The notes under the pieces are model-generated. The model was not told where the DNA came from and made no database searches. It saw only the letters and a program-made list of their open reading frames with translations. The translations under genes were made by a program, and so were the position numbers. From UBA6168 sp964573725 (GTDB lineage Bacteria > Bacteroidota > Bacteroidia > Chitinophagales > Saprospiraceae), in assembly GCA_964573725.1 (NCBI GenBank), contig CAZNLJ010000018.1:1-64000 (forward strand): a DNA stretch of 64,000 nt, read 5' to 3'. Positions 46,280 through 55,311 of the stretch are shown here, one piece after another. Positions within the stretch are counted from its first letter, which is position 1. Each line of letters begins with the position of its first letter.

Positions 46280-46993
46280 TTATCGCCCGGCACCCGTCCC
46301 CGACACCTGCTCCCATTCCTCCATGCTTCCCGTCGGCGTAGGCTCCGACACATTCCGCCCCAAGATCGCCGTGAATTCCCGACGGGATATCGCCCGCGCT
46401 CCCAAACTCGCCAGGTGCGCTGTCTCCTGCTGGCAATCCACCAACCAGAATCCCAGCCGGTCCAACTTCCGGACCAAATGGATGAAACCGTACTTGGAGG
46501 CATTGCTCACCCGCGTGAACATCGACTCCCCGAAAAAACACCGACCCTGCACAATACCGTACAATCCGCCTACCAAGGCCCCCCCCTCCCATACCTCCAC
46601 CGAATGGGCATGCCCCAATCGGTGCAGTTCCTCATACGCCGCCCGCATCTCCTCCGTAATCCAGGTACGCCATGGTCCCAGCTCACTCCGCTGGCATCCT
46701 TCGATCACCGCCCCGAACGCCCGATCCATCGTCACCGTGAACTTCCTCTGGTTGAAATAGGGCCGCATGCTGCGCGAAACCCGCAGCTCGGAAGGATACA
46801 GCACGAACCGTGGATCCGGCGACCACCACAGGATCGGACTCCCATGGTTGTACCAAGGGAATACGCCCTGCCGGTAAGCCAGCAACAAGCGCTCCGGCGA
46901 CAGGTCTCCGCCCGCCGCCAACAGCCCCTTGCCGTCAGCCTTCTCCACCGGCGGAAATGTCAGGTGGTTCTTGGATAATATGTATATCGGCAT
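46280..46993 (-). CDS. aat: Leucyl/phenylalanyl-tRNA-protein transferase
   Basis: A 237-residue enzyme that adds Leu or Phe to proteins with N-terminal Lys or Arg, marking them for ClpS-ClpAP degradation. Diagnostic segments are GLLAAGGDLSPERLLLAYRQGVFPWY (about 24-50, split), WWSPDPRFVL, SVEVWEGGALVGGLYGI, GESMF and HLASLGARAISRREF. The ATG at 46993 starts MPIYILSK; a TTG precedes it. It is 27 bp downstream of clpS on the same strand, so one operon for the N-end rule pathway is likely. Confidence 0.95.
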   Translation of the reverse strand: MPIYILSKNHLTFPPVEKADGKGLLAAGGDLSPERLLLAYRQGVFPWYNHGSPILWWSPDPRFVLYPSELRVSRSMRPYFNQRKFTVTMDRAFGAVIEGCQRSELGPWRTWITEEMRAAYEELHRLGHAHSVEVWEGGALVGGLYGIVQGRCFFGESMFTRVSNASKYGFIHLVRKLDRLGFWLVDCQQETAHLASLGARAISRREFTAILGRNVSEPTPTGSMEEWEQVSGTGAGR

Positions 46994-47020
46994 CAACCGT
47001 TCGATTTCTCCCCCCCGGCC

Positions 47021-47332
47021 CTAATCCTTCCCGCCCTCGATCACCGCCGACAAGCCCCGCTCCACCAGGGCGTCCTTCTTCGGCCGGAGTTCCCGCAACG
47101 GCGCAGTCATGACCGTCGCCTTCCCCTTCGTGTGGATGATCAGCGACAATTGCTCCGCCTGCTCCGCCGAATGCCCCAACACTTCCGTGAAACACTGGAT
47201 GACCCACTCGAACGTGTTGTGGTCGTCGTTGTACACGACCAGGAAGGCCATGCGGCCCGAGGAGCGGTCGTCCTTCACTTCCTCCGCTTCCAACACATCG
47301 ATGTCCTCTTCTCTGAATGGTTTTCCTGACAT
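47021..47332 (-). CDS. clpS: ClpS adaptor of the N-end rule pathway
   Basis: A 103-residue adaptor that delivers proteins with destabilising N-terminal residues to the ClpA/ClpC unfoldase. The core YNDDHNTFEWVIQCF (about 36-50) contains the substrate-pocket asparagine and aspartates; IIHTKGKATV further on is the conserved unfoldase-contact region. ATG at 47332; the frame extends upstream with no family similarity. It pairs with aat downstream. Confidence 0.93.
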   Translation of the reverse strand: MSGKPFREEDIDVLEAEEVKDDRSSGRMAFLVVYNDDHNTFEWVIQCFTEVLGHSAEQAEQLSLIIHTKGKATVMTAPLRELRPKKDALVERGLSAVIEGGKD

Positions 47333-47416
47333 GATTCGAAGGCCTGTTTGGTCTGCTTTTGGGCCGGCGGCCGCATGCGATGCCCGCCGCCGATTCCACA
47401 AATGCCTGCACAAGGG

Positions 47417-47447
47417 CAAAAATCTGAATTTTTAGCCACATCACAAA
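47417..47447 (-). promoter_or_regulatory. Promoter of the clpS-aat operon
   Basis: On the minus strand TTTG is followed after exactly 19 bases by GATTTTTG, one base from the consensus TTTG-N19-TAnnTTTG. The predicted start near 47410 gives a leader of about 78 nt before clpS. Confidence 0.5.
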
Positions 47448-47588
47448 AACAGCCGACCCATGAATCGATGCACCGGTCGAGCCGCCGTTGCGTATCCGGT
47501 AAAGCGGCATATCTTTGCGCCGGTTCTTTTCGAGGGCCTATCCCGACCTGTTCCGGCACCCCCTCCTGTCCATCCGATTCCGACTGTC

Positions 47589-48473
47589 ATGAACGACCTG
47601 CGCAAGGCCTATCTGCAACTCCACCTCGCGGTGTTCCTCTGGGGATTCACCGCCGTCCTCGGGGATACCATCCAACTGCCCGCCCTGGCGCTGGTCTGGT
47701 GGCGGGTACTGCTGACCAGCCTCAGCCTCCTGTTCATTGGCCGCATCGGTTCTTCGCTCCGGGGAATGCCCCGCACCAATATCCTGCGCTTCGCACTCGT
47801 GGGCGCCCTGACCGGACTGCACTGGCTCACTTTCTTCGGTGCCGTCAAACTGTCGAACGCCTCCGTAACCTTGGTCTGCATGTCCACCGGCGCCTTGTTC
47901 ACAGCCTTGCTGGAGCCGCTCCTCCTGCGAACACCGGTGAAGTGGATGGAAGTCCTCCTCGGCCTTACCGTCATTCCCGGTATGGCACTCGTCGTCGGCA
48001 GCGTGAAGGTCTCCATGTACGACGGTATCCTCGTGGGACTGCTCTCCGCCGTCCTGATGGGCGCCTTTAATGTCCTCAACAAGAAATGGATCCAGCAGGG
48101 CGACCCCTTCTCCATCACGTTCATCGAAATGGTCAGCGCCTGCCTGCTGCTCGGCGTCATCCTCGTCCCCTACCACTGGCTCGCTCCCGCCGCTCCTTTC
48201 TGGCCCTCCTGGCAGGATGCCTGGCAATTGCTCTTCCTCTCCCTCGCCTGCACGACCCTGACCTGGTACCTGGCGCTGCGCGCACTCCGGCACCTGACCG
48301 CCTTCGCCGCCACCCTGACCGTCAACCTGGAACCTGTCTACGGTATTTTTTTCGCCTGGGTGATCCTTCGGGAAAACAAGGAACTGAACGCCGGCTTCTA
48401 CGCCGGGGTCCTCCTGATCATCGGCGCCGTGGGTTGCTATCCCTTCCTCCGGGACAGGTTCTCCACCTCCTGA
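47589..48473 (+). CDS. DMT superfamily (EamA) transporter
   Basis: A 294-residue inner-membrane protein with ten predicted helices in two EamA halves. The first half has LQLHLAVFLWGFTAVLG and a conserved WWRVLLTSL; helix four shows LTGLHWLTFFGAVKLSNASVTLV. The second half starts about residue 150 with YDGILVGLLSAVLMGAFNVLNKK and ends with a FAWVILRENKELN exporter-like segment. Substrates of this family are small metabolites and amino acids; no specificity can be read. Its stop codon directly abuts that of the convergent radical SAM gene. Confidence 0.88.
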   Translation: MNDLRKAYLQLHLAVFLWGFTAVLGDTIQLPALALVWWRVLLTSLSLLFIGRIGSSLRGMPRTNILRFALVGALTGLHWLTFFGAVKLSNASVTLVCMSTGALFTALLEPLLLRTPVKWMEVLLGLTVIPGMALVVGSVKVSMYDGILVGLLSAVLMGAFNVLNKKWIQQGDPFSITFIEMVSACLLLGVILVPYHWLAPAAPFWPSWQDAWQLLFLSLACTTLTWYLALRALRHLTAFAATLTVNLEPVYGIFFAWVILRENKELNAGFYAGVLLIIGAVGCYPFLRDRFSTS

Positions 48474-49502
48474 TCATTCGGCCCATACCCGACAACCCTC
48501 CGTACAATTCGTGCAGATGTCTATCTGGTCCCGGCCCGCCAACAACCGACGCCGGAACCGACGGTATTCCTCCCCCTGCCATATCCGCCGGAATTCCGTC
48601 TCCCGCAGGTCTCCCATCCGATGCCGGGCATCCTTGTCGAAACAACATGGGACCACCCGCCCGTCCCAGGTGATGACACAGGCATGCCACAATTTCCAAC
48701 AATGGTTCAGCAACCGGTTCTTGACCCGCCAACTGCCGTCGGCCTGCCGCACATACCGCGCATATCGCTCGTCCGTAGGTATCAAAGGGTTGCCGCCCAC
48801 GTAGTCGTATACCTGCGCCGTCTTCAAACGGACCTCGTCCACACCGACTTCCTCCGCCAACCGGTATATGTCCGGTATCTGGTGCTCGTTCGGCCGCACC
48901 ACCAGGAACTGGAACAGGATGTGCGGCGTCCGCGACCCCAACCGCCGCTTCCATTTCACGACGTTCCGGGCCCCCTGCAGCACCACATCCAGCTTGCCCG
49001 CCTTCCGGTACTGCTCGTACGTCTCCTGCGTCGTGCCGTCCACGGATATGATCAACCGGTCCAACCCGGATTCCACCGTCCGTCGCGCACGCTCGTCGTT
49101 CAGGAAGTGCCCGTTCGTGGACGTTATCGTGTACAATCCCTTCGCATGCGCATAGGAAACCATGTCCAGGAAACCCGGATGGATGTAGGGCTCCCCCTGG
49201 AAATAAAAGATGAGATAAATCAAGTCCCGGTGCAGGCTGTCCACCGTCCTCCGAAAAAAATCCTCCTGCACATTGCCGGTCGGCCGGCTGAACGCCCGCA
49301 ATCCGCTGGGACACTCCGGACAACGAAGGTTGCAGGCGGTCGTCGGCTCCAGGGAGATGGTGATTGGCATCCCCCATTGCACCGGCCGCCCCGTCAGTCG
49401 GGTCAATTGGTACGAAGACAATACCTTGGCGGCATTCCAAATCCGCCTGGCTGTCAGTTTTCCCAGGAATCGGAGCGTGTCGTGCAGGTGTATTCGCGGC
49501 AT
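48474..49502 (-). CDS. Radical SAM/SPASM domain protein
   Basis: A 342-residue enzyme with the radical SAM cluster motif CNLRCPEC (about residue 56-63), which binds the [4Fe-4S] cluster that cleaves S-adenosylmethionine. A SPASM-type C-terminus follows with CVITWDGRVVPCCFDKD and ICTNCTEGC, ligands for auxiliary clusters. A segment GNVQEDFFRRTVDSL, and EPYIHPGFLDMV in the TIM barrel, fit a Bacteroidota subgroup of unknown substrate. No precursor peptide is evident next to it. ATG at 49502 (MPRIHLHDTLRFL) is preferred; 49556 is possible. Confidence 0.88.
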   Translation of the reverse strand: MPRIHLHDTLRFLGKLTARRIWNAAKVLSSYQLTRLTGRPVQWGMPITISLEPTTACNLRCPECPSGLRAFSRPTGNVQEDFFRRTVDSLHRDLIYLIFYFQGEPYIHPGFLDMVSYAHAKGLYTITSTNGHFLNDERARRTVESGLDRLIISVDGTTQETYEQYRKAGKLDVVLQGARNVVKWKRRLGSRTPHILFQFLVVRPNEHQIPDIYRLAEEVGVDEVRLKTAQVYDYVGGNPLIPTDERYARYVRQADGSWRVKNRLLNHCWKLWHACVITWDGRVVPCCFDKDARHRMGDLRETEFRRIWQGEEYRRFRRRLLAGRDQIDICTNCTEGCRVWAE

Positions 49503-49683
49503 ACGGGTCGGCGCTTTTGTTCGCACCAAATTAGGGGTTTCGACCGATTCCGGCACCGCCTATCTCTTTCTTTCGTATCCCGCCCGCTTATTTCCCCGCC
49601 CGCGGACCTCCGCCTCGTCGCTAAAAAATAAATTTGTTTTCACCGATTTCTGCGTTCTTTGTACGCTAAATAGCAGCTTCCCT

Positions 49684-50175
49684 ATGATCAACGAACAAAC
49701 CATCGACCAGGTCCTCGAACGCATGGAGGACCAATCCCTCGACCTGGAACAAATGGCCGTGGATTTCGCCGCCCGGCAACCCGCGCTCTATGCCATGCTC
49801 ACCCTCGATAACGAGGGCGCCCTGACGGACGATGAAGCGGATTTCATGGTCTACCTCGCCCTGGTCATCCATGAGGCGGTCCGGCAACAGGACGGTTCCC
49901 TCCCCCCCATGGTCGCGGGTGAGGAAATCGCCGCCGCGGAGGAAGCCAATTGGCAGCTGTTGGACGAAACCGATGCGGGAAAACCCTTCGAGGAACGACT
50001 CGATGCCTTTTTCGAGGACTATCCGGAGGAAGACCTCCTCGCTTTCATCGAGGATGCCCTCCAGGAGGAAGTGGACGATGAGGATGGGAATCCCCTGCAC
50101 CTGACCGCCGAGGGCGTGGAACCCATGTTCATCTTGCTCAAGACGACCATCGATGTCCTGACCCGGCCCCGCTGA
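49684..50175 (+). CDS. Acidic helical protein of unknown function
   Basis: A 163-residue soluble protein with a strikingly acidic composition (for example EERLDAFFEDYPEEDLL and QEEVDDEDGN). It is almost entirely helical by composition, without signal peptide, membrane segment or cysteine motif. It starts MINEQTIDQVLERMEDQ. I do not recognise the family. The divergent 181-bp region shared with the radical SAM gene contains AT-rich promoter-like sequence (AAATTTG at 49630-49636). It converges with the coiled-coil protein gene 15 bp downstream. Confidence 0.7.
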   Translation: MINEQTIDQVLERMEDQSLDLEQMAVDFAARQPALYAMLTLDNEGALTDDEADFMVYLALVIHEAVRQQDGSLPPMVAGEEIAAAEEANWQLLDETDAGKPFEERLDAFFEDYPEEDLLAFIEDALQEEVDDEDGNPLHLTAEGVEPMFILLKTTIDVLTRPR

Positions 50176-50190
50176 CGCACTTCGTATTCC

Positions 50191-51174
50191 TTACCGGAGC
50201 GTCAACACGGACATGCCGGCCAGATATCCCTTGTTGTAGATTTCCACCCGGTACTCCCCGGATAGGAAGGATGGGTTCGCAGGTGCCCACAGCATGCACA
50301 ACTCGTGCTGCTTGTTGTTGTATGCCAATGATTCCATCCGCGTGAATCTGATTTTTTGCCCCGACCGGCGGTCCGTGAAAAATCCCGAACCCATGTCCTC
50401 CATCGCCAGGGTCTCCCCGACCGGATTGATGACGCGGACATGAAACTGCTCCATTCCGGCCCGGACCACCTCGTTGTCCATGGTCGTGAAACAGACCAGC
50501 AATTGATCCACGTCCCCGGCGTCGGATTCTTCCTTGACCTGCCCGTTGGACCGGATGCGTTGCCCTGTCGCCGTCACCGCCTTCATCTTGATGATTGCCG
50601 CCAAGCCCAATTGCTTACTCATCTGTTCCTGCTCTCCCAACAACCGCATCTGCTGTTCCATGATCGATTGCCGGACCGCCAATGCCTCCGACAGGCTGTC
50701 CCTGTTGTCCTGCAACCGCCGGTCCCGCTCCGTCAGGCGCTTGTTGCTGGCTTCCAATTCGGTGACCTGCTCCAGGTAGGCGTTGACCTGCTCCTTCAGC
50801 CGCGTCACTTCCTCCTTCGCCCGCACCAACCGGCGCTTGTCCTGCATCAGGGTTCGGATGGTCTCTTCCTGCCGACTCATCTCCACTTGTTGCTCCGCAA
50901 CTTTCTTCCGCAATTCGTCACGCTCCACCTGCTGTACCTGCTTCGCCGCCTCCACCGCATGGTACCTGGCTTCCAATTCCTGACGCAACCGCTCGGTCTC
51001 GTCCAACGCGGCGTTGACCTCCGCAATCATGCGGTCTTGTCCGCTCCGCTTGTACGCCTGGATCACAATCGTCATCATCAACAGGGTGCCGATCAGCCCA
51101 TAGGCGATTCCCGTTCCTTGTTTCCTTTTCTTCCCCTCCGGTTGTAGGGGCGTTTTGTTGTCGTTCTCAGCCAT
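50191..51174 (-). CDS. Membrane-anchored coiled-coil protein
   Basis: A 327-residue protein with a basic N-terminus (KKRKQ), one membrane helix at about 22-40, a long coiled coil (about 45-190, for example LRQELEARYHAVEAAKQVQQ), and a C-terminal beta-rich domain (about 215-327) with CFTTMDNEVV, FHVRVINPVGETLA and YRVEIYNKGYLAGM. Similar architecture occurs in Bacteroidota proteins of unknown function; any link to chromosome partitioning in databases would come from the coiled coil alone. The C-terminal domain is predicted to be periplasmic. Confidence 0.75.
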   Translation of the reverse strand: MAENDNKTPLQPEGKKRKQGTGIAYGLIGTLLMMTIVIQAYKRSGQDRMIAEVNAALDETERLRQELEARYHAVEAAKQVQQVERDELRKKVAEQQVEMSRQEETIRTLMQDKRRLVRAKEEVTRLKEQVNAYLEQVTELEASNKRLTERDRRLQDNRDSLSEALAVRQSIMEQQMRLLGEQEQMSKQLGLAAIIKMKAVTATGQRIRSNGQVKEESDAGDVDQLLVCFTTMDNEVVRAGMEQFHVRVINPVGETLAMEDMGSGFFTDRRSGQKIRFTRMESLAYNNKQHELCMLWAPANPSFLSGEYRVEIYNKGYLAGMSVLTLR

Positions 51175-51964
51175 AGTGCTTGCTTTTTTGTTTTACCTTG
51201 TTGCTTTGCCTTTTTTTGTCGCCGAACCTGCGCCTTTCCTACCCGACATCCCCGCCCGACTACCGCTTCCATGGGGTTCTGTCGCCGATCCACTGCGTTT
51301 GGGAACACCACTTTTACACCTCCGGATTCTCCTGGCTCCGAAAGAATCGTATTCCTCCCTATTGGGTCGCCGCACCACCGATGGGTGCCGTTCAAGATGC
51401 GAACAGGGAATGCAACACTGGAATCCGACTTGTAAATCAATTGTTGAGAGCGTGGGGGCGGTAGGTTGCCTTCGGTGCAAGGCGACAAGTCGAAAGTAGC
51501 CCGCCGGGAGACAAATATATCATCATACTTTCCTTTTCACCAAATTATTCAAATGCCTAATTTGTTGACCAATATTTACTTATGATTATTTTTTATTATG
51601 TTAAAACGTTTGCTTACCCGTACACACCAATTCTTCAGGTCTTTGGAAACATGGGGTAAATAATTATTTTACACTGATAATCAATTAAAATATGTTTAAA
51701 GCCGCCCGGGTGGACGACTTCCCGGCCGGCTGCACAGGCCGGCTTCCGTCGATCCGCTTCCCGGAGGGTTCGGATATCATATATTGTATTCCGATTGTTT
51801 CGACCGTTCGCACCTCCGGACAATTTACCCCGCCGGTCTGTTCGTTATGTTTGTCAAGACACGTCGAGTATGACCAAATTACCTTACTTTTACTCGCTAC
51901 TGTCACTATTATGGATGCTCGGCATCGGCATGCCGGACCGATGCCCCGCCAGACCAACAGCGCT
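51175..51964. other. Intergenic region, partly AT-rich
   Basis: About 790 bp between divergent genes. Bases 51510-51690 are strongly AT-rich, unlike the surroundings. Frames of 60-130 codons exist on both strands but show no domain or natural composition. The frame of the downstream gene is open back to 51692, but the 91 extra codons lack homology-like features and precede a clear signal peptide. No hairpin terminator or RNA gene seen. Confidence 0.5.
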
Positions 51965-53650
51965 ATGAACATGAAATACCGCTTCCCCTGCCGTCTCCTC
52001 GCTTTCCTCCTGCCGCTGCTCGGCTTCTTGCCGACCTATGCCCAGGATGCGCTGCCTGTGTACTCCGTCCACCTCGGCAGCTTCGACCAACCCGCCAAGG
52101 AGGATTTCTCCCCGCTGTCCACCTTCGGTTTCGTCTATGCGGATCCCGGTGTCAACGGCTATAAGAATGTATTCCTCGGTGGATACCGACGCGAGGAAAC
52201 CGCCCGTAATCTCGTCGCCCAATTGGGAAAGAAAGGCTACGCCAATGCATTCGTCACCAGTAGTGACCCGAAACAGGGACTGGAGGTCACGGTCATTCAA
52301 CTCGCCAGCGTCCATGCCGGCGACCCGGTCGATTGGCGAGCCTTCTCGCTGGCTGGCCCGCTCTTCGTCCTCCCGGATGAACAACAAGTGAAAATCATGA
52401 CCGGCATCCTTGCGGACCTGCCGACCGCCCGGGCCCAACTCCCTAAAATCCGGGAAATGGGGTTCCACGATGCCTTCGTCCGCGTCGTCAATAATGTCCT
52501 CCTCCGGCCGGTAACCGAATTCGAATCCGGTATCTCCCTCCAAAAGGCACTGATTCCCCTGGGACCGGACCTCGCCTACTCTAACCTCACGCCGCCACCC
52601 GCCGATGCCAACCCGGCTGACCCCGCCGGCCTCACCGCCAAAGGCGAAATAAATCAACCCGACAAGAACCTGTCCTTCTCCCCCGTTTTCTCCGCCCTCG
52701 CACCCGCCAAACCGGCATCCATCCGACGGGATCTCAAACGGACTGCCGCCCTTGAACTCCAGCGGACGCTCCGCACGGCCGGGGTCTACACCGCCGAACC
52801 GGACGGATTCTTCAACCCGGCTACCCAAATCGCCCTCACCAAGCTGCAGCAGTCCCATCCGGTCCTCAGCAGACCGGTCACCCGGATGCCCGCCGGCAGC
52901 TTATCCCCCGACCCCAACCTCCAACTGGCCATCGACCGCCTGGGCTCGGTTCCGCCGCCCCCCCGCGATGCCTTGTCCAAACTCGACGCGCCCATCGCCC
53001 TCGCATACCAAGCTTACGCTTTGTTCCTGGAAATCGGCCCCCACCCCGACGTCGATGCCCTCATGGCCAAAGCAGCCGGCCCGACGGCCGCCCACAATCC
53101 CGATATCGACCGGCTCATCCGCCACATCGTCTCACTCCATGCCCAATCCGGTGACAACGCTCCCAACCTGCCCTGCTGGCTCTTCTCCCGCCATCCCGGT
53201 CCGACCCTCGCCGCCCTCCGCTCCCTGAAACCGCAACAAAACGCCGGCATGACCCCTTGCGGCGGATTCTGGGAATGGGAGGAAGTCGTGCGACTGACCC
53301 ATATCACCCGCGAAATCTGCGCCGAACCGACCTGTAGCCAGCCTCCGACCCAGATGCAGCTCATGACCCTTGCCTCCCTCTTCGTGAATCCGTCCCCTCC
53401 CTCCGATGATTCGGGAAAACTGGTCGAACGCTGGAATTCCTCCCTCTGGCAAAATGTCGGCGCCTGGGCAGACCGCGACCCCTTGCTCGGCAGCTACGCA
53501 ACGGCGCTCCGCACCGCCTTCTTTTCCACGGAACTCCTCCTCGAGGACTTCTTCCTCCGGGAAGGTTTTTCCAACATCCAGGCTAAACAGCTGGCCCTGC
53601 AAGTCCTTCATGCCCTGACCGCCGACCACCTGCGCCGCTTCGTGGGCTGA
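51965..53650 (+). CDS. Exported SPOR and peptidoglycan-binding domain protein
   Basis: A 561-residue protein with a signal peptide (MNMKYRFPCRLLAFLLPLL…TYAQ, about 1-26). Two SPOR-like segments follow (about 28-180), the first with VYSVHLGSFDQPAKEDF and YKNVFLGGYRREETARNLVAQL, typical of domains that bind denuded septal glycans. Around 260-300 is a peptidoglycan-binding_1-like unit (ALELQRTLRTAGVYTAEPDGFFNPATQIALTKLQ, split). The C-terminal 240 residues are unassigned and contain a cysteine-rich stretch (PCWLFS, TPCGGFWEW, ICAEPTCSQ). Probably a periplasmic cell-wall-associated protein. Starts at 51965 and 51971 are equivalent. Confidence 0.75.
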   Translation: MNMKYRFPCRLLAFLLPLLGFLPTYAQDALPVYSVHLGSFDQPAKEDFSPLSTFGFVYADPGVNGYKNVFLGGYRREETARNLVAQLGKKGYANAFVTSSDPKQGLEVTVIQLASVHAGDPVDWRAFSLAGPLFVLPDEQQVKIMTGILADLPTARAQLPKIREMGFHDAFVRVVNNVLLRPVTEFESGISLQKALIPLGPDLAYSNLTPPPADANPADPAGLTAKGEINQPDKNLSFSPVFSALAPAKPASIRRDLKRTAALELQRTLRTAGVYTAEPDGFFNPATQIALTKLQQSHPVLSRPVTRMPAGSLSPDPNLQLAIDRLGSVPPPPRDALSKLDAPIALAYQAYALFLEIGPHPDVDALMAKAAGPTAAHNPDIDRLIRHIVSLHAQSGDNAPNLPCWLFSRHPGPTLAALRSLKPQQNAGMTPCGGFWEWEEVVRLTHITREICAEPTCSQPPTQMQLMTLASLFVNPSPPSDDSGKLVERWNSSLWQNVGAWADRDPLLGSYATALRTAFFSTELLLEDFFLREGFSNIQAKQLALQVLHALTADHLRRFVG

Positions 53651-53693
53651 GCATGGCCCGATCGCCATGCGCAGCCTATCCCTTGCGCCGCCT

Positions 53694-54680
53694 TCAGGCT
53701 ATCCCCTCCCGCAACAGGTCGTGCAAATGGATGATGCCGAGAAACCGACCCGCTTCCGTCACCACCAATTGCGTAATGCTGTGCTCCCGCATCCGGGATA
53801 AGGCCTGCACCGCCATTTCCGCCGCCTCTATTCGCTGCGGCCCGCTGGTCATGATGTCCGCCGCCCGCAATCTCCCCCATCCGTCCGCCTGATACCGCTC
53901 CAACATCCGACGCAAATCGCCGTCCGTGATGATGCCACATACCTCCGCCCGCCCCGGATCCGTCACCACCGCACACCCCAACCGCTTGGTCGTCATCTCC
54001 AATATCACTTCCTGTACCCCGGCCTCCAACCGTACCACCGGCGGCGCCTGCCGATGGCATAGGTCCCGCACCCGCATATACAACTGCTTTCCCAATACGC
54101 CCCCCGGATGAAAATAAGCGAAATCCCGCTCCGTAAAGCCCCGCCGCTCCAACAGGCATACCGCCAGGGCATCTCCCATCGCCATCTGTACCAACGCACT
54201 CGCCGTAGGTGCCAGGTTGTGCGGATCCGCTTCCTCCCGCACCGGCGTGTATAGGATCAGGTCGGAATGACGCGCCAACCAGGAAGTCCTGTTGGCTACC
54301 ATCCCCACCACCCGGTTACCCCTCGCCCGGACCAAGGGTACCAATACCTTCGCCTCCTCGTTGTCTCCGCTCTTGCTCAGGTACATCAGCACGTCTCCGG
54401 GTTGGATCATCCCCATATCCCCGTGCACCGCATCGGCCGCATGCAGGTAAATGGACGGCGTACCCGTCGAATTGAAAGTCGCCGTTATCTTCTGCGCAAT
54501 CAACGCACTCTTCCCCACGCCCGTTACCACAACCCGACCGGCCGCTTCCGCCAATAGGGAAACCACTTGGCAAAAGTCCGTCCCGATGCTCTCCCGCAAT
54601 CCTTCCAACGCCGCCAACTCGATGCCGATCGCACGCCGCGCTACCCGGACCGCTTGTTCCGCTTCCATGTTGTTGTCCAT
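53694..54680 (-). CDS. kpsF: KpsF/GutQ-type arabinose-5-phosphate isomerase
   Basis: A 328-residue enzyme that converts ribulose 5-phosphate to arabinose 5-phosphate, the first step of Kdo synthesis for lipopolysaccharide. The SIS domain (about 35-180) has VVVTGVGKSALIAQKITATFNSTGTPS (split) and LYLSKSG-like MYLSKSGDNEEAK; the ending YFHPGGVLGKQL is diagnostic. Two CBS domains (about 200-328) follow, with GIITDGDLRRML. ATG at 54680; MEAEQ at 54668 is possible. It is divergent from the candidate RNA and recQ. Confidence 0.92.
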   Translation of the reverse strand: MDNNMEAEQAVRVARRAIGIELAALEGLRESIGTDFCQVVSLLAEAAGRVVVTGVGKSALIAQKITATFNSTGTPSIYLHAADAVHGDMGMIQPGDVLMYLSKSGDNEEAKVLVPLVRARGNRVVGMVANRTSWLARHSDLILYTPVREEADPHNLAPTASALVQMAMGDALAVCLLERRGFTERDFAYFHPGGVLGKQLYMRVRDLCHRQAPPVVRLEAGVQEVILEMTTKRLGCAVVTDPGRAEVCGIITDGDLRRMLERYQADGWGRLRAADIMTSGPQRIEAAEMAVQALSRMREHSITQLVVTEAGRFLGIIHLHDLLREGIA

Positions 54681-54846
54681 TTTTTCCTTTTGTTCGGCCT
54701 TGCCCGCCCTCATCCCCCGATGCACCGCCGATGTAAATATAAGCCGCATTCCGCAAGCTGTCGCCTCGCCCTCGCAAACGCTTTCCCACCCCGCCCGGAT
54801 ACCGCTTTCCGACCGCCCGAATCACCCGCCGGCGTACGTGTTAAAA

Positions 54847-54879
54847 TTTGGAAAAATTAAGTGTGTTTTATTATTTTTG
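54847..54879 (+). promoter_or_regulatory. Promoter TTTG-N21-TATTTTTG before a candidate RNA
   Basis: TTTG (54847-54850) and a perfect -7 box TATTTTTG (54872-54879) are 21 bases apart, close to the Bacteroidota consensus. Transcription would start near 54886. The surrounding 60 bp are AT-rich in a GC-rich neighbourhood. Confidence 0.6.
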
Positions 54880-54885
54880 GTGCCC

Positions 54886-55055
54886 TTAAAAAATAGCCCT
54901 CCGCAATAGGCGGAATGCCCCTGTTACCATTCGTCCATAACCCCACCCCCCCGGGAAAGTCCGTTTCACCCAAGCGGTGAAGCTACCCCGGCCCGGCCCG
55001 TTCTTACCAAATCCGAAACGCCCCCGACGCCGGGCCGACCGGCCGGATTTTTTTA
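54886..55055 (+). ncRNA. Candidate structured small RNA or terminated leader, about 170 nt
   Basis: The segment lies between a good promoter and a hairpin-plus-T-run terminator and has no reading frame. Predicted local hairpins are TCCGC-AATAG-GCGGA (near 54900) and TTCACC-CAAGC-GGTGAA (near 54965). GGCCCGGC (54990-54997) can pair with GCCGGGCC (55029-55036), which would disrupt the terminator stem, so two exclusive folds are possible. The length and an independent promoter would suit a 6S-type RNA; the exclusive folds would suit an attenuator of recQ. I cannot assign it to a known family. Confidence 0.45.
55029..55054 (+). terminator. Intrinsic terminator with T7 run
   Basis: GCCGG-GCCGA-CCGGC (55029-55043) followed by CGGA and seven T. 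Lies about 260 bp before recQ and ends the candidate RNA. Confidence 0.6.
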
Positions 55056-55311
55056 TCGGTAAAATACGGCGAACCGGAATGGATTGCTTATCTTGAACGG
55101 CAAGGCCGCCCGGGACAAAACCGGCGACACCCAGGACCGGGAACCCTCCGACAGTTTCCGCTGTTCGTACCCGTAATGCCCCGTTTTACCTGCCCTGACT
55201 ACCCATTCCGGAGCCTTCGGCAAGATCGGGATTCGACCTCCGGCTGCCAGATGTTCCTCCAAACGAACCGGCCGGCATCACAGGATGCCAACCGGCAATA
55301 AACACCAGCGA

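Noticed and set aside
48471..48476. Abutting stop codons of the transporter and radical SAM genes as a sign of misassembly
   Set aside because: Both proteins are complete with family-typical ends, so the zero-gap convergence is simply compact organisation.
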